Shown here: piece after piece, positions 29,628 to 40,585 of the stretch | Position numbering within the stretch: position 1 is the stretch's first letter | Layout: each line of letters starts with the position of its first letter | Assembly: GCA_001970955.1 (NCBI GenBank) | Contig: MPUH01000534.1 | Span: 1-47,386 of the forward strand | Reading direction: 5' to 3' | Length of the DNA stretch: 47,386 nt | Source of the DNA: Stentor coeruleus | Taxonomy: Eukaryota; Ciliophora; Heterotrichea; Heterotrichida; Stentoridae | Notes under the pieces: model-generated | Seen by the model: the letters and a program-made list of their open reading frames with translations, nothing else | Told to the model about the DNA's origin: nothing | The model's database searches: none | Made by a program: the position numbers and the translations under genes

Positions 29628-31439
29628 CTAAGGGCTCTCATGGCCATATTTTTCACTTTGTGCACTAGCATCAACTTCAAAACTCTCTGAAAAGCTTTCC
29701 ATCGACGGTTCATACTTCACAATTCCAGTCTGCCTAGCTTTAATCTTCTTTTTTTCTTCTAAACTCTTCTCATTATTCAAACTTTTTCTCTCAGACTCAT
29801 GTTCACTATTTTTATTCTCAAATTCAAAACTCTCAGAAGAACTACTAGAACTACTTTTCTTATTCTTCTTATGTTTATTTTTAACCTTTTCCTGAACTTT
29901 TGGTATTTCTAAATTAACTTGTTGAGGTAAATTTGACACATTACTAACAATAGAACTACTAGAAATAGATTGAACAGCACTACCTTTAAGGAAATTCAAA
30001 CTTTCTGAAGATTCGCTTCCATCTTTATCTTTACCAATTTTTTTCTTATTTTCTGGTATTTTTATATCATTGTCAAGAGGTTTTAGAACTTTAGGTAAAA
30101 CTTTTTTATTAAATTGCTCACTAAAAGCTGAACTGCTATTAAAGCTTTTAATTTCTTCAGGTTGTTCACCTCCTGGGAACTCGATTCTTCTTTCAACAGA
30201 AAATTCTCCTGAAGATCTTGAATCGTTTAATTTAGGATAAGGTGATGGCCCGATACCATAATTTCCTTCAATCATAAGCCCTGGAGGTAGGTCAATTCTT
30301 ATAGAATCACCTGAACTGATACTTTCAGTAAGTTTTGTTACTGGTTTTTTTATTGTTTTAGCTTCTTGATGTTTATAAATAGGGTTTTTAGCTTCTTCTA
30401 GTTCTTCAAGGTCTAAATATGGAGTTTGATGCTTAACAGTTTCCCTTCTTACAAGATTTTCTCCAAATGTAAACATAAACCAATCTTTATCTCGGGTGTT
30501 ATAAAGAGCTAAGTTTGGATAAGCTAATGAGGCAAAACCTTTACTACTACAGATCATTGGATATGAATCATCAAGTGGAAGTTTTAGTCCTAAGATTTGT
30601 TCAATTTCAACTTGTTTTCCGTTCTCATTAAATGTTAAAAGATAACTTTCCATATTGCAACCTTTGCTATCTGGTTTGAGACCTCCGGTTATAAAAGCTT
30701 TATTTTCGTAGCTTCCACAAAGAGGTCTAAATACTTTTAAGGGAAGGGTGAATTCTTCAACTTTAAAGGCTAAATTGTCTTCGTCAAGATCGATTGAAAA
30801 TACATCAGTTAAAGTTTGCATAGTCCCTTCTGCTTTCATACGCTGCCCATTTATGAAATAAACTTTGCTTTTGATCATAAACATCCCTGCATAAAGTATT
30901 TCCTTATATCCAATCTCAATAGCATTATCCCCATCAAGGTTATCTTTAAGTTTTTTCTTCAAATAATCCTGTATAGTTTGCCTTTGATTTTTATCCTCTT
31001 CAAAAACAACCCACCCACCAGTATCCAAAGCATATTTCATAATTGGAGCACACTGTTCTTGAGCTAAAATCTCTTCATCATCTGAGTCCTTTATCGCTCC
31101 AATATAATAAACAGAATCTTTATATTGAAAAAATGCCCCTTCTTTTGAAGCTACAGGCAAGTCTTCTATTTGGGATATTTTCCCATCATGAGGGGTTATG
31201 ATATATGCTTTGTTTGTAATGCAACCAGCTCCATCTGTACCTCCACCAATAATAATTCTCCCATCATTTAGGTATCCAACACCTGAATCCTTTCGAACTT
31301 TTATAGAATTATCGATTTTGAATTTTGATATTGTCGCATCTGAGATTCTGAGTAAATATTTTTTATCTCGTAAGAGGTAGTAGAAATCCTCAAATACTTT
31401 ATTTTGGTCGCTGTGACTAGAGGTAAAACAATTTCCCAT
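29628..31439 (-). CDS. kelch-like beta-propeller protein, probably lipid-anchored
   Basis: 603 aa. It begins MGNCFTSS, a strong match to the dual signal of N-myristoylation at Gly2 and palmitoylation at Cys4. Residues about 20-340 carry kelch-like blades with G-G pairs: LNDGRIIIGGGTDG, KVYFINGQ and KAFITGGLKPD. The propeller is divergent. The C-terminal 250 residues are Ser/Glu/Lys-rich and disordered, with a KNKHKKNKKSSSSSSS run. A membrane-associated scaffold is the reasonable inference; no enzyme motif. Confidence 0.8.
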   Translation of the reverse strand: MGNCFTSSHSDQNKVFEDFYYLLRDKKYLLRISDATISKFKIDNSIKVRKDSGVGYLNDGRIIIGGGTDGAGCITNKAYIITPHDGKISQIEDLPVASKEGAFFQYKDSVYYIGAIKDSDDEEILAQEQCAPIMKYALDTGGWVVFEEDKNQRQTIQDYLKKKLKDNLDGDNAIEIGYKEILYAGMFMIKSKVYFINGQRMKAEGTMQTLTDVFSIDLDEDNLAFKVEEFTLPLKVFRPLCGSYENKAFITGGLKPDSKGCNMESYLLTFNENGKQVEIEQILGLKLPLDDSYPMICSSKGFASLAYPNLALYNTRDKDWFMFTFGENLVRRETVKHQTPYLDLEELEEAKNPIYKHQEAKTIKKPVTKLTESISSGDSIRIDLPPGLMIEGNYGIGPSPYPKLNDSRSSGEFSVERRIEFPGGEQPEEIKSFNSSSAFSEQFNKKVLPKVLKPLDNDIKIPENKKKIGKDKDGSESSESLNFLKGSAVQSISSSSIVSNVSNLPQQVNLEIPKVQEKVKNKHKKNKKSSSSSSSESFEFENKNSEHESERKSLNNEKSLEEKKKIKARQTGIVKYEPSMESFSESFEVDASAQSEKYGHESP

Positions 31440-32950
31440 ATTTATTTAAAACCAATCATAGAGATTTCAAAATTAGGTCGTTTGGGTAGTTGAAAAAGAA
31501 AATAATTTTAAATGGATTAAGGATTTAGAGATAAAACTGGGAAAATATGGTTTGAAGAAAGATGGGGTTGATATAAAGGGTTTGGCTGTAAATGATGAAT
31601 TTAGGGTTTGGTGGGAGTGTATTTTGAGGTTAAAGGCCATATTACTGGGTTGACTAATGGGAATTCTAATAAAATATTAAAAGGTGATTTGTTGAATAAG
31701 TTAATATATGCAATTTTGGAAATTTTATTAGGATTGTTATAAGTGTTCGTATTTGCTATTTTAGTTTTTTGGTGGTTTTTTAAAAAACTGGGTTTAAAAT
31801 TATGCAATTGCATTAGATTAAGAAGGTACTATAGATAAAAATCATATACTTAGTATATTTAAAAAAATTGACGGTTTATGACTAGATTTTATTATATACT
31901 CAATAGTAAAGTTTTTATCAAAAACGTAAAGCGGTTTATGATACGATTTTAAAAGTAAACTATTTTATATAATTTAAAAGTGTTAATTTATTATAGAATG
32001 CTTGAACACTTTTTGTGAAGCCATTTCTTGACATCTTTTGATAAAACTTTTATTTTTTCTCTTCAACTGAGGTGTTAAAAATACTATTTTCCCAGCTTGA
32101 TGTAGGTCATACGAATTAAGTATTCCTCTAGTATTCATGTTACTAACATATATAAAATAATACTTCCAATTCATACTAATCATATCATGATAACAAATTA
32201 TCAATGGTTTTGGCTTAAACAGATAAGGAATTTGTTGTTTAATTTCAATTTTGATATGCTTTTCATATAAAAACTCATTTTCTAAGGAACTAAAATTCAT
32301 ATTACTGAAGTGCATTTTAAGCACTCATGACCTAAGTGAACTATATAAAAATCTATATATTGATGTGTCACTGAAAACAAAAGAAAAAACAGATAAGATT
32401 GAAGAAGAGACTAAAAAAGTTAGTTCTGAAAAAGTTAATAATCGGCTAAGTTTAGATTTAATATTTTTTACGCTGATTACGATAAAGCATCATACTCCTA
32501 TAAACTGCAAATAACACATAAGAAAAAGGAGCACTTAGCTGATTGTAATTAAATTATAATTTAATATAATGAATCATTTTATTATTTATCAATTTAAGAT
32601 CCTATGCTTAAATATTCAGTAATTTCTTACCTATTATTCAAGTGGTTTAATAGTAATCTTAAATGATTTCCATAATATTTCAGTAAAAAACCATCAAAGT
32701 CTCTATACAAAGCTCAAGCACTAAACGCCATATCCCCTAATAATAAAAATACAAAAGCCAAGCCTATCTAAAAATTTGTTTACAAAATATTATCCCATAC
32801 TTTAATATTTAAAATCTGAGATTTATTATTATCAAACTTCATATATTTCAACATCTTTTATTATGATTTTACCTATATATTCTTTTATGCTATCCTAATC
32901 CTTCTAACCTCCTCTACCTATTCATATGATTTATTTTATCTACTTCATTG
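31440..32950. other. intergenic, possible small gene and remnants
   Basis: The left third is G-rich and C-poor, the right third C-rich. It contains a minus-strand ORF (31983-32324, listed) and a plus-strand run at 32311-32550 that reads like a protein C-terminus broken by one frameshift near 32472. Two related stretches begin CGGTTTATGA at 31872 and 31933. Confidence 0.5.
31983..32324 (-). CDS. possible small gene, unknown, 113 aa
   Basis: ATG 32324 to TAA 31983. The protein reads naturally, with LFKPKPLIICYHDMISMN and NTRGILNSYDLHQAGK, and ends with a basic helix. No family recognised and no conserved neighbour. It may instead be the remnant of a larger gene. Confidence 0.35.
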   Translation of the reverse strand: MLKMHFSNMNFSSLENEFLYEKHIKIEIKQQIPYLFKPKPLIICYHDMISMNWKYYFIYVSNMNTRGILNSYDLHQAGKIVFLTPQLKRKNKSFIKRCQEMASQKVFKHSIIN

Positions 32951-34054
32951 TTATCTAGACTCCGAATCTTGTATACTCGGTGCTGAAAACTGGTAAGTAA
33001 ATCCAGAGAACTGATTAGGAACAGGGTTAACAAACTCATTTTCCACAGACTCAGCAGGGGGTTCTTGAGTAAAAACTCTATCAAAATTCCTAGTATCTAT
33101 AGGATTCTTTACTTTCGGCTTATATGGAGGTTTAACTTTTTTTTCACCTAAAGCTTTCCAATCAAATCCATAAAACCAAGGGTCTTGTGTTATAGCATCA
33201 TAGCTTACAAGCCGTTCTTTAGCCTATATATTTTTTACATCAATTTTCAAAAGATTTTGCATCAAATCATTACCTTCATTTGTTATATTAGGAAGTCGTC
33301 CAATTGGTTTAGTCAGAACATTTTTGAAAATTTCATGTTTGTTTTTTGAGTAAAAAGGTGGAGCACCAGAAAGCATATAATACATAACAGCCCCTAAAGA
33401 CCAATAATCTACAGCTTTATTATGACCTTGACAGCGGAGGATTTCAGGAGCGAGATATTCAGGTGTTCCACAAAATGTATATGCTTTTGAAGATTCATTA
33501 TCTAAACCATCTTTACTCAGTCCAAAATCTGTTAGTCTTATATGCCCATCACTATCTAAAAGAATGTTTTCAGGCTTTAAGTCTCGATATATAACTCCTT
33601 GTGAATGTAAGTAATTAAGACCTATAAGAATTTCGGCTATATAAAATTTGGCTCTGATTTCACTAAAGCTACCCTCTTTTGATAAGTGAAAAAATAACTC
33701 ACCTCCGTTTAGGTATTCCATAACCATATACAATTTCGTTGCATTCTGAAAAGCGTAGTATAATTTTGCTATAAATGGGCATTTAGAGTTTTCTAGAACC
33801 TTTCTTTCAGTAACTGTATGTACTCTTTGCTTCTTGTCTTCTATTATTCTTTTCTTTAATATTTTCATTGCATAGAGTGTATCCATGCCTTTTCTTTTTA
33901 CTAAGCACACTTTCCCGAAATTTCCTCTTCCTAATACTTTAATAATTTCAAATGTATCAGGAGTTAATAGATCCAAGCTATTAGGTTCAATTAACGGTTT
34001 CTTTGAAGGTTCTTCTTCTTCACCTTTACAACAACATGCAAAAATACTTCCCAT
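32951..34054 (-). CDS. AGC-family kinase, Akt/SGK-like, lipid-anchored
   Basis: 362 aa after one 15-nt intron (33224-33238). It begins MGSIFACCC, suggesting N-myristoylation plus palmitoylation in place of the PH domain of Akt. Gly loop LGRGNFGKV (41-49), Lys64, YRDLKPEN (156-163), DFG (176-178), T-loop TFCGTPEYLAPE with Thr193. The spliced C-terminus gives a full AGC tail: ERLVSYDAI, DPWFYGFDW, VKPPYKPKV and the hydrophobic motif FSGFTY with a phosphorylatable Thr. Unspliced, the protein would stop before this tail. Divergent from a CDPK gene 211 bp away. Confidence 0.95.
33224..33238 (-). other. 15-nt intron in the Akt/SGK-like kinase gene
   Basis: GTAAAAAATATATAG on the minus strand. Removal restores the AGC C-terminal tail. 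Confidence 0.96.
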
Positions 34055-34265
34055 TACAATTTTTATGTCACCAAAGAGAAAAAAATCAACATGGTATTTT
34101 ATGTAATTTTTATTAGATATTCAAATTTAACCTTAATATATTTACTATAATAATAAATCACATAAGCTATCATATAATTGCTTAAACTAAAAAAAATCTA
34201 CAAGCCATTTTAAAGAAACATTATTATTTATCTAATGAAATCCTCATAAATTTTGATATATAAAA
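34055..34265. promoter_or_regulatory. 211-bp divergent promoter region between two kinase genes
   Basis: It separates the ATGs of the Akt-like kinase (minus) and the CDPK (plus). Very AT-rich. Both transcripts must start within it or in the genes. No motif recognised. Confidence 0.5.
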
Positions 34266-35756
34266 ATGGGTGGACTATGTTCTAAAAGCAATGAGATACC
34301 TCCGGTTTTACCAAGAAGTATTTCTAAAGAAGAAGATCTTACTGTAGCCCCAGGAAATTTTGTTAAAGAGAACACTGGATCGTTTTACAATTATTATAAA
34401 CTTGCTAATTCTCCATTAGGATCTGGTGCTTGGGGCGAAGTACGTACTTGTACTTTAAAATCAACTGAAGAAATTCGTGTAGTAAAAATAATCTCAAAAA
34501 CCAAACTACCTCAATCTATGATAAACGAAAGAGCTGCTTTTCATGAAGCTAACATAATAAAAAAACTTGATCATCCTAATCTTCCAAGGATTTATGAATT
34601 CTTTGAAGATGAACATAATTACTTTATAGTCCTTGAATATATAAAAGGTGGTGATCTTTTTGATAGAATAGTCGAACTTAAATCCTTTAGCGAAACCCAA
34701 GCTTCACAGATTATTCTTCAAATCCTCTTAGCTGTAAATTATCTTCATAATTGTGGTATTGTTCATAGAGATATAAAACCAGAAAATATCCTAATGAATG
34801 ACTTTAATTCATTATCTTTAAAACTTGTTGATTTCGATACAGCAACAGTTTTTCGAAACACGAGCTTTAGGAAAATGTTTGGCACACCTTTATATATGGC
34901 CCCAGAGATTGTTAAAGGTAAATACAATGAAAAGTGTGATTTATGGAGTTGTGGGATTATATTGTTCATATTATTAACTGGAAGGCCACCATTTAAAGGA
35001 AGTGATGATGAGATTTTAGCCAGGTTGAAAAACATGAAGCTTGATTTTAGGGATAAGATTTTTAAAGGAATTTCTGAAGAAGCCATGGAATTACTAAAAA
35101 AACTACTTGAAGTCGATCCTAATAAACGTATTTCAGCATCTGAAGCTTGTTTGCATCCTTGGCTTGCAAATCTTAAAGAAAATGTTGAAGATAGTGAAGT
35201 ATTAGACATACTTAAAAACATCAAAAATTTCCGTGGGGCAAGTAAGCTTAAAACTCTTATACATACTTTTATAATATCAAAAATTGCTGACCCAGATCAG
35301 TATAAAACAGAATTAGCTGTTTTTCATTTACTTGATGCAAATAGAGATGGGAAAATATCTAAAGATGAACTTATTATGTTTATGGCTGATAAGAAACTTC
35401 CAGTTGAAGAAGCAGAAATGTATGCTGAACTTATTATGGAACATTCTGATATTAATAATAGTGGATATGTTGATTATACTGAGTTTTTAAGAGCTTCGGT
35501 AAATAAATATAGGTTTTTGACTAAGGAAAATATATTAAATGCGTTTAAGATACTTGATCAGGATAAAAGTGGAACTATTGAAGTTGAGGAATTAAGACAG
35601 TGGATTATTGATGATGGAAGCACTTCGATTAAGTTGGTGGAAAATATTATAGAAAAAGTTGATAAAAATGGAGATGGGAAAATTGATCAGGAAGAATTTG
35701 AGAATATGCTTATTGATACTACTACGAGAAGGAAATCGGTTGTTGGGGTATCTTAA
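34266..35756 (+). CDS. calcium-dependent protein kinase (CDPK)
   Basis: 496 aa, single exon. It starts MGGLCSK, a typical myristoylation/palmitoylation signal of CDPKs. Kinase domain about 43-308: LGSGAWGEV (51-59), Lys74, HRDIKPEN (167-174). The metal-binding motif is DFD (189-191) instead of DFG, an odd change since Asp replaces the flexible Gly. An autoinhibitory junction with FRGASKLKTLI precedes four EF-hands: DANRDGKISKDE, DINNSGYVDYTE, DQDKSGTIEVEE and DKNGDGKIDQEE, all with calcium-ligating residues. Calcium binding should relieve autoinhibition. CDPKs are shared by plants, apicomplexans and ciliates. Confidence 0.96.
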   Translation: MGGLCSKSNEIPPVLPRSISKEEDLTVAPGNFVKENTGSFYNYYKLANSPLGSGAWGEVRTCTLKSTEEIRVVKIISKTKLPQSMINERAAFHEANIIKKLDHPNLPRIYEFFEDEHNYFIVLEYIKGGDLFDRIVELKSFSETQASQIILQILLAVNYLHNCGIVHRDIKPENILMNDFNSLSLKLVDFDTATVFRNTSFRKMFGTPLYMAPEIVKGKYNEKCDLWSCGIILFILLTGRPPFKGSDDEILARLKNMKLDFRDKIFKGISEEAMELLKKLLEVDPNKRISASEACLHPWLANLKENVEDSEVLDILKNIKNFRGASKLKTLIHTFIISKIADPDQYKTELAVFHLLDANRDGKISKDELIMFMADKKLPVEEAEMYAELIMEHSDINNSGYVDYTEFLRASVNKYRFLTKENILNAFKILDQDKSGTIEVEELRQWIIDDGSTSIKLVENIIEKVDKNGDGKIDQEEFENMLIDTTTRRKSVVGVS

Positions 35757-36207
35757 TAGATTTTTGGAGTTAGGATAGGTTTAGAGATTAATTTATTTTA
35801 GGATCTAGATGATAAGATAAGGTTATATGGATGGTATGATTTATGATTTTTTTTTTTGTAGATTTCAAGATGAAAGTTGGAGTTAAAAGATTATTGTAAA
35901 TAAAAATAAACTTTGTTGCAACGATAAGCATGCATTGAATCAGTCTAAAAAATAAATTAGAGATATTAAATTTATAAATTCTTATTAGCGTTAAAGTTAT
36001 TTAGTTATCATAAAATATTTTGATCTATAACTCATTGTAATAAGGTAAAAAATTCGCATTCACACAAAGCACAATTTCTTTAGTTTAGCACAAATAATAC
36101 CTAATCAAACATAAATACCAAACTCATTTCACTACAAAATCATAACTCTCAAAGCCAAAACCTTTTAAATAACTATCCATTCATAAGCAAACTAAAATAT
36201 AATCTTA
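35757..36207. other. convergent intergenic region, no gene seen
   Basis: G-rich left, C-rich right. No frame. Confidence 0.6.
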
Positions 36208-38199
36208 CTATTCTATCATACTCTCTAATGTTATAACCGATTCTCTAATTAAATCAAAATATTTAAATTCAATCATCTCAATAGCATTATTTCGACACAC
36301 TTTACATTTTTTACTTTCATTCTTACAATCTTCACACATAATATGATTACAAGTTATTGTAAGATAAGTTTTTTGTCCTTCTATGCAATTTTTACAACAA
36401 ACACGTTTTTTAATTCTTGAGCATATTTTGTTTATCATTCCTTTATAATGAGTAGCTTTAGTTTCAAATACCTCAATTCCACTAACATGTGTTGTCATCC
36501 TTGAAATAATATCTTCTTTACCTTTTAATTGGTTTTTAAGATACTCCACATCTTTTTTAAGTTTATCAATTGACATGTGCAATTCAATAGACTCCTTTTC
36601 CTGTCTTATGCATTTTTGATAATATCTCAGCACTTCATCTTTAGAAAATTTCACAATTGGTTCAGAATCTTTTAATGTAAGAGATTTTTTTAGTTTAGCA
36701 GTTTCGGCTACTTGAACATTTTTTTTGTCTTTTTCTACATTTATCTGTTCACGCAAACTTATTATTGTATTTTCCAAATAAGCTTCTCTATCTTTCCATG
36801 ATACTCTAAAATTATTATAATTGTGAGTCACTGTATTTAATGATTCTTCACATACTTTGAGTTTACTATTCACTTCCTCAAATTGACTTTTAATCAAAAT
36901 ATTTTCGTTTTTTATTTGCCCAATCTCATAAATAATCTGGTCTTTTTCTTTCAACTTTTGGTCATTATTTTTATAATCCTCCTGCAACTGAGTATGTTGT
37001 TTTTTTACTTCATCATACTTTTTTTTCATACTTTCATACGATTTTCTAAAACTTTCAAATTCTGCTTCAATTTCTTTTGCTGATTCGCCATATCTTTTTT
37101 TCGTCGCTTCTGACATTTTATACTGTTCAGAAAGTTCTAAAATTTCTCTATTTTTGGACTCATTTTCTTCTTTTAAATACAAAATATCATTATCTGTACT
37201 CAAAATAATTTCTCTATTTTTTTGACGAATTTCCCCGATTTCTAAGTTTTGTTTTTTTATTTCAGCTTTTAAAGTTTCTATTTTTTCATATGATTTATTT
37301 AAAAGAACTTCAAGTTCATTGTTTTCTTTTATAAGTTTATCTATTTCTTTTTCGTAAATAATACGATTTTCTAATTGATGTTTTGTTTGAAGCCGGTTTT
37401 GTCTTTGATTCATTTCAAGTTCATGTTTTAGATTATAAATTGCTTCATTTAAATTCTCAGGAGATAATGGTTCGATAAGGGAGAGATTGTTTTCTGATGC
37501 GGTTTTTTGAATTGGAGCAGAGAGGTCTAAAGTGTTTTCTATTGAGTTACTTTTGGATAAATCGGTACTATTAAATTCAATGCTGACTCCTTCTTTGTGA
37601 TCTTGTTGAGGTTTGTCTTTTGGTAAGATTTTGTGGCAATCTATTTCGAGGTTGCATTTATGCGGATCGAATTTGTCGGAATCACGACTTTTTCTTTGTC
37701 CATGCAAATAATNGTTCAATGCTGACTCCTTCTTTGTGATCTTGTTGAGGTTTGTCTTTTGGTAAGATTTTGTGGCAATCTATTTCAAGGTTGCATTTAT
37801 GCGGATCGAATTTGTCGGAATCACGACTTTTTCTTTGTCCATGCAAATAATCAGGCGAACAATTAGTTTTTTTTGTTGGATTAGTTTTTATATTTACTGA
37901 TTTATNTGCAAATAATCAGGCGAACAATTAGTTTTTTTTGTTGGATTAGTTTTTATATTTACTGATTTATGATCATCAGCTTGTTGTAAAAACTCAAGGA
38001 TTTTTTGGCTTTTTGAATTCGATAGAGTTTCTCTCCGTGCTTCTTGAGTTGGGATAAAAAAGCGTTGTCCTGAAAAAACATTAGCCCTGTCTTTAATCAA
38101 TGGTAGTCGTTTTAGTCCTGGAATAAGCCCATCTATAGTATTTCTTGATGAAGAAAATGCTAATTTAGGGCTATTAGAGCTTGTATTACTTCTGTTCAT
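36208..38199 (-). CDS. coiled-coil RING-finger protein (BRE1-like architecture), broken by assembly
   Basis: As assembled the gene is split by Ns at 37713 and 37906. Collapsing the duplicated 137-nt and 64-nt contig ends leaves one open frame of 595 aa from ATG 38199 to TAG 36208. The N-terminus is polar; residues about 165-500 are coiled coil; the last 70 residues carry a RING finger: CCKNC, then CNHIMCEDC and CKVC, which fits C3HC4 spacing. RING-type E3 ligases recruit ubiquitin-E2. Coiled coil plus a C-terminal RING is the layout of BRE1 (histone H2B ligase), but that identity is inference. The two copies of the 137-nt overlap differ at one silent Leu codon. Confidence 0.82.
37576..37851. 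repeat. unmerged contig overlap, 137-nt duplication around N 37713
   Basis: 37576-37712 matches 37715-37851 with one difference (CTC or CTT Leu in the RING gene), possibly allelic. Artefact. Confidence 0.9.
37842..37970. repeat. unmerged contig overlap, 64-nt duplication around N 37906
   Basis: 37842-37905 is repeated at 37907-37970. The short contig between the two Ns bridges both halves of the RING gene. Confidence 0.9.
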
Positions 38200-38931
38200 C
38201 AAATTTATTTTATGATATGCAGTAATTTTAGATTCACAATGAATTTTATGGTATTTTTGGAATAGAAAAATAGAATAAATGCTAAGTTTTAAGCATTTTG
38301 TAAAAATTTTGCGAAATATTGAAGGTATACTTTTCTGATGAGGTAGAATGGGGAAATATAGGAAAACTAATGAAAAAATAAGCAATGAATTGAAGGAGAT
38401 TTGTAATTATGCATTTTAGAAGATTTTTAGTAATAAGTTTAAAACTGTATGATAATATTTGATAAGGGTTTTTGATAGTATTAATCTTATATTGAAAATT
38501 ATGATTGTAGTTATTATCTGTGAATAGGACTCAGGAAGAAGTGAAATATGACATTTTGTTTATATTTTTATCGCTTATCAGACTTGAGATTAATACAATA
38601 TAATTCTGATTTATAATAACAATATAACTTAGTAATAAATAAAATTAAACATAAGCTGATTAACATAAGATTTCAGCTATAAAATAATCATTATATTTAA
38701 TAATTTCAATGAAATTCAAGAAATTCAAAACTAATACCAACTTGTAATATAAAAATAATTTTACTCAGATTTATTACATCAAAAACTATACAAAACTCTT
38801 ACTCTAAAAATTTCAACCAAAACTTATTATCATCTAAATCCCATCATTTATCCATAAGCCAATCTATCAAACCTATAAAAACCAAAAAAATTTCATTCTA
38901 ACCTAACTTACTTTAAAGCACTATTTTCTAA
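38200..38931. other. intergenic, no gene seen
   Basis: Between two minus-strand genes. 38341-38400 has 16 G and 2 C; 38821-38880 has 1 G and 15 C. Confidence 0.65.
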
Positions 38932-40485
38932 TTAAGCTGTAAATAGACAGTCAGCAAAATGCTTAGAAATATCCCCAACAATAGACTTATCCTGAGTCTC
39001 AGCGACCATCCCATAAAGTGCAGCAGTTTCATAATGTTCAGCCTCAGGATCAATTTCTACCTCCATAACAGCTTTCCTCAAATCTTCAACAAAACTCTCA
39101 GCAGTATGAGCATTAGCAAAAGTTACATGATAATGAATCCCATTAGGATTTTGTACATGGCTAATCCCCCATCCTCCAATTTTTGTCATAGCATTACCAA
39201 TAGCATGTATATTAAGACTATCTGAATCAAAACATAATACACTAAGTTCAGGTTCACCAACAACTTTTATATTCTCGATTTTAGATACTTCTTCAACAAT
39301 AAACCTAGCAGCTTTAATGACAGTTCTTGTTATTTCTATATATCCTTTTTTACCAAGACTCATAAGTACAGCCCAACTACCAGCTGAGAGTACCCCAGGT
39401 CTTGATCCTGACATAGTTGGGGTAACATAAAGACCACCAGTCCATTCAGGTGAACAGAAATAAGCCAATCTTCTAAGCTCTGGGGTACTAAACATTAATA
39501 CTGAAACTCCTTTTGGTGTACAACCATATTTATGAAGGTCACAAGAAATACTTGTAACTCCATTAAGTCTGAAGTCTGCTTTTTCTATAGGGAAACCTGC
39601 ATCTTCCATAAAAGGTAGAAGGAAACCCCCTAAGCATGCATCTATATGGAAATTGATGTTTGAGATTTGAGCAAGATTACCAAGTTCTTCTAATGGATCA
39701 ATCATACCATTTGGGAAATTAGGAGCACTTGCTATGATTGCAACTGTACTTGAACTGATTTTTTTCCTAACTTCTCTTGGGCTAACTTTTCTTGTTGTTT
39801 GATCTACTTTAACTTTTATTAACGTAACTCCAAAGTAATAAGCTGCTTTATCTACTGCTGCATGGATTGTATCGGGAGCTATAATTTCTGGCTCATCTAT
39901 ACCTCTAAGTTTACCCCACTCACGATAAGCGAGGACTGCTAAAAGAAGACTTTCTGTACCTCCTGATGTTAAAACTCCACATGATTGATTTGATCCATGA
40001 TATAGATTGATTGTTACTTGAACTAATTCGCTTTCCATTTGCCTTACTGAAGGAAAGACATCAGGATGTAAAGGATTTGCAAATGTATAATATTTCATGG
40101 CATTTATAGCAATTTGGTTAATTTCCTCGCCACCATGATAAACCGACCCAGAAATCCTCCCACCATATTGAAATTTCATATCCCGTTTAGCCCAGTGCTC
40201 GATTTTTTGCATAACATTTTTTATCCCATTTTCCGGGAGCACATGAATCGGATCTTCTCTTGTAGAAAGGAACATATGTTGTAAGCTTTCTTTGACATAT
40301 CGATCTTTTTTTATGTACTGATTATGGAAATATGAGAACTTAAGTAAAAGACGTGAGAATTTGTGAATAAGGATGGATTTAAAACCTTTTGTCCTGAGGA
40401 GCTTCCAAAGCCGTGGGATTTTTTGAACAAGTATCATAACAAGAATAGTAAAAGCTGCAACTCTAAATGGGGAATAAGCTACCAT
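38932..40485 (-). CDS. SGPL1: sphingosine-1-phosphate lyase
   Basis: 517 aa, the length of the eukaryotic enzyme. A PLP-dependent lyase that splits sphingosine-1-phosphate into phosphoethanolamine and a long-chain aldehyde, the exit step of sphingolipid degradation, in the ER membrane. An N-terminal membrane anchor (about 8-22, [12 protein letters not shown]) precedes the catalytic domain. Diagnostic runs: [45 protein letters not shown] with Asp282 for the PLP nitrogen, and SCDLHKYG with the PLP Lys319. GSRPG follows. No intron seen. Confidence 0.97.
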   Translation of the reverse strand: MVAYSPFRVAAFTILVMILVQKIPRLWKLLRTKGFKSILIHKFSRLLLKFSYFHNQYIKKDRYVKESLQHMFLSTREDPIHVLPENGIKNVMQKIEHWAKRDMKFQYGGRISGSVYHGGEEINQIAINAMKYYTFANPLHPDVFPSVRQMESELVQVTINLYHGSNQSCGVLTSGGTESLLLAVLAYREWGKLRGIDEPEIIAPDTIHAAVDKAAYYFGVTLIKVKVDQTTRKVSPREVRKKISSSTVAIIASAPNFPNGMIDPLEELGNLAQISNINFHIDACLGGFLLPFMEDAGFPIEKADFRLNGVTSISCDLHKYGCTPKGVSVLMFSTPELRRLAYFCSPEWTGGLYVTPTMSGSRPGVLSAGSWAVLMSLGKKGYIEITRTVIKAARFIVEEVSKIENIKVVGEPELSVLCFDSDSLNIHAIGNAMTKIGGWGISHVQNPNGIHYHVTFANAHTAESFVEDLRKAVMEVEIDPEAEHYETAALYGMVAETQDKSIVGDISKHFADCLFTA

Positions 40486-40585
40486 ATTATATTAAATACA
40501 ATATCTTTCAATCTTTTACTATAAACTCATATCTTTAAACCCAAAAAAATCTAACTTAAAGAAAACAATATATAACCTTATCATA

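Noticed and set aside
31480-31660. Plus-strand open run of about 57 codons with WIKDLEIKLGKYGLKK
   Set aside because: It lacks an ATG and a plausible end, and lies in a G-rich flank where such runs can occur by chance.
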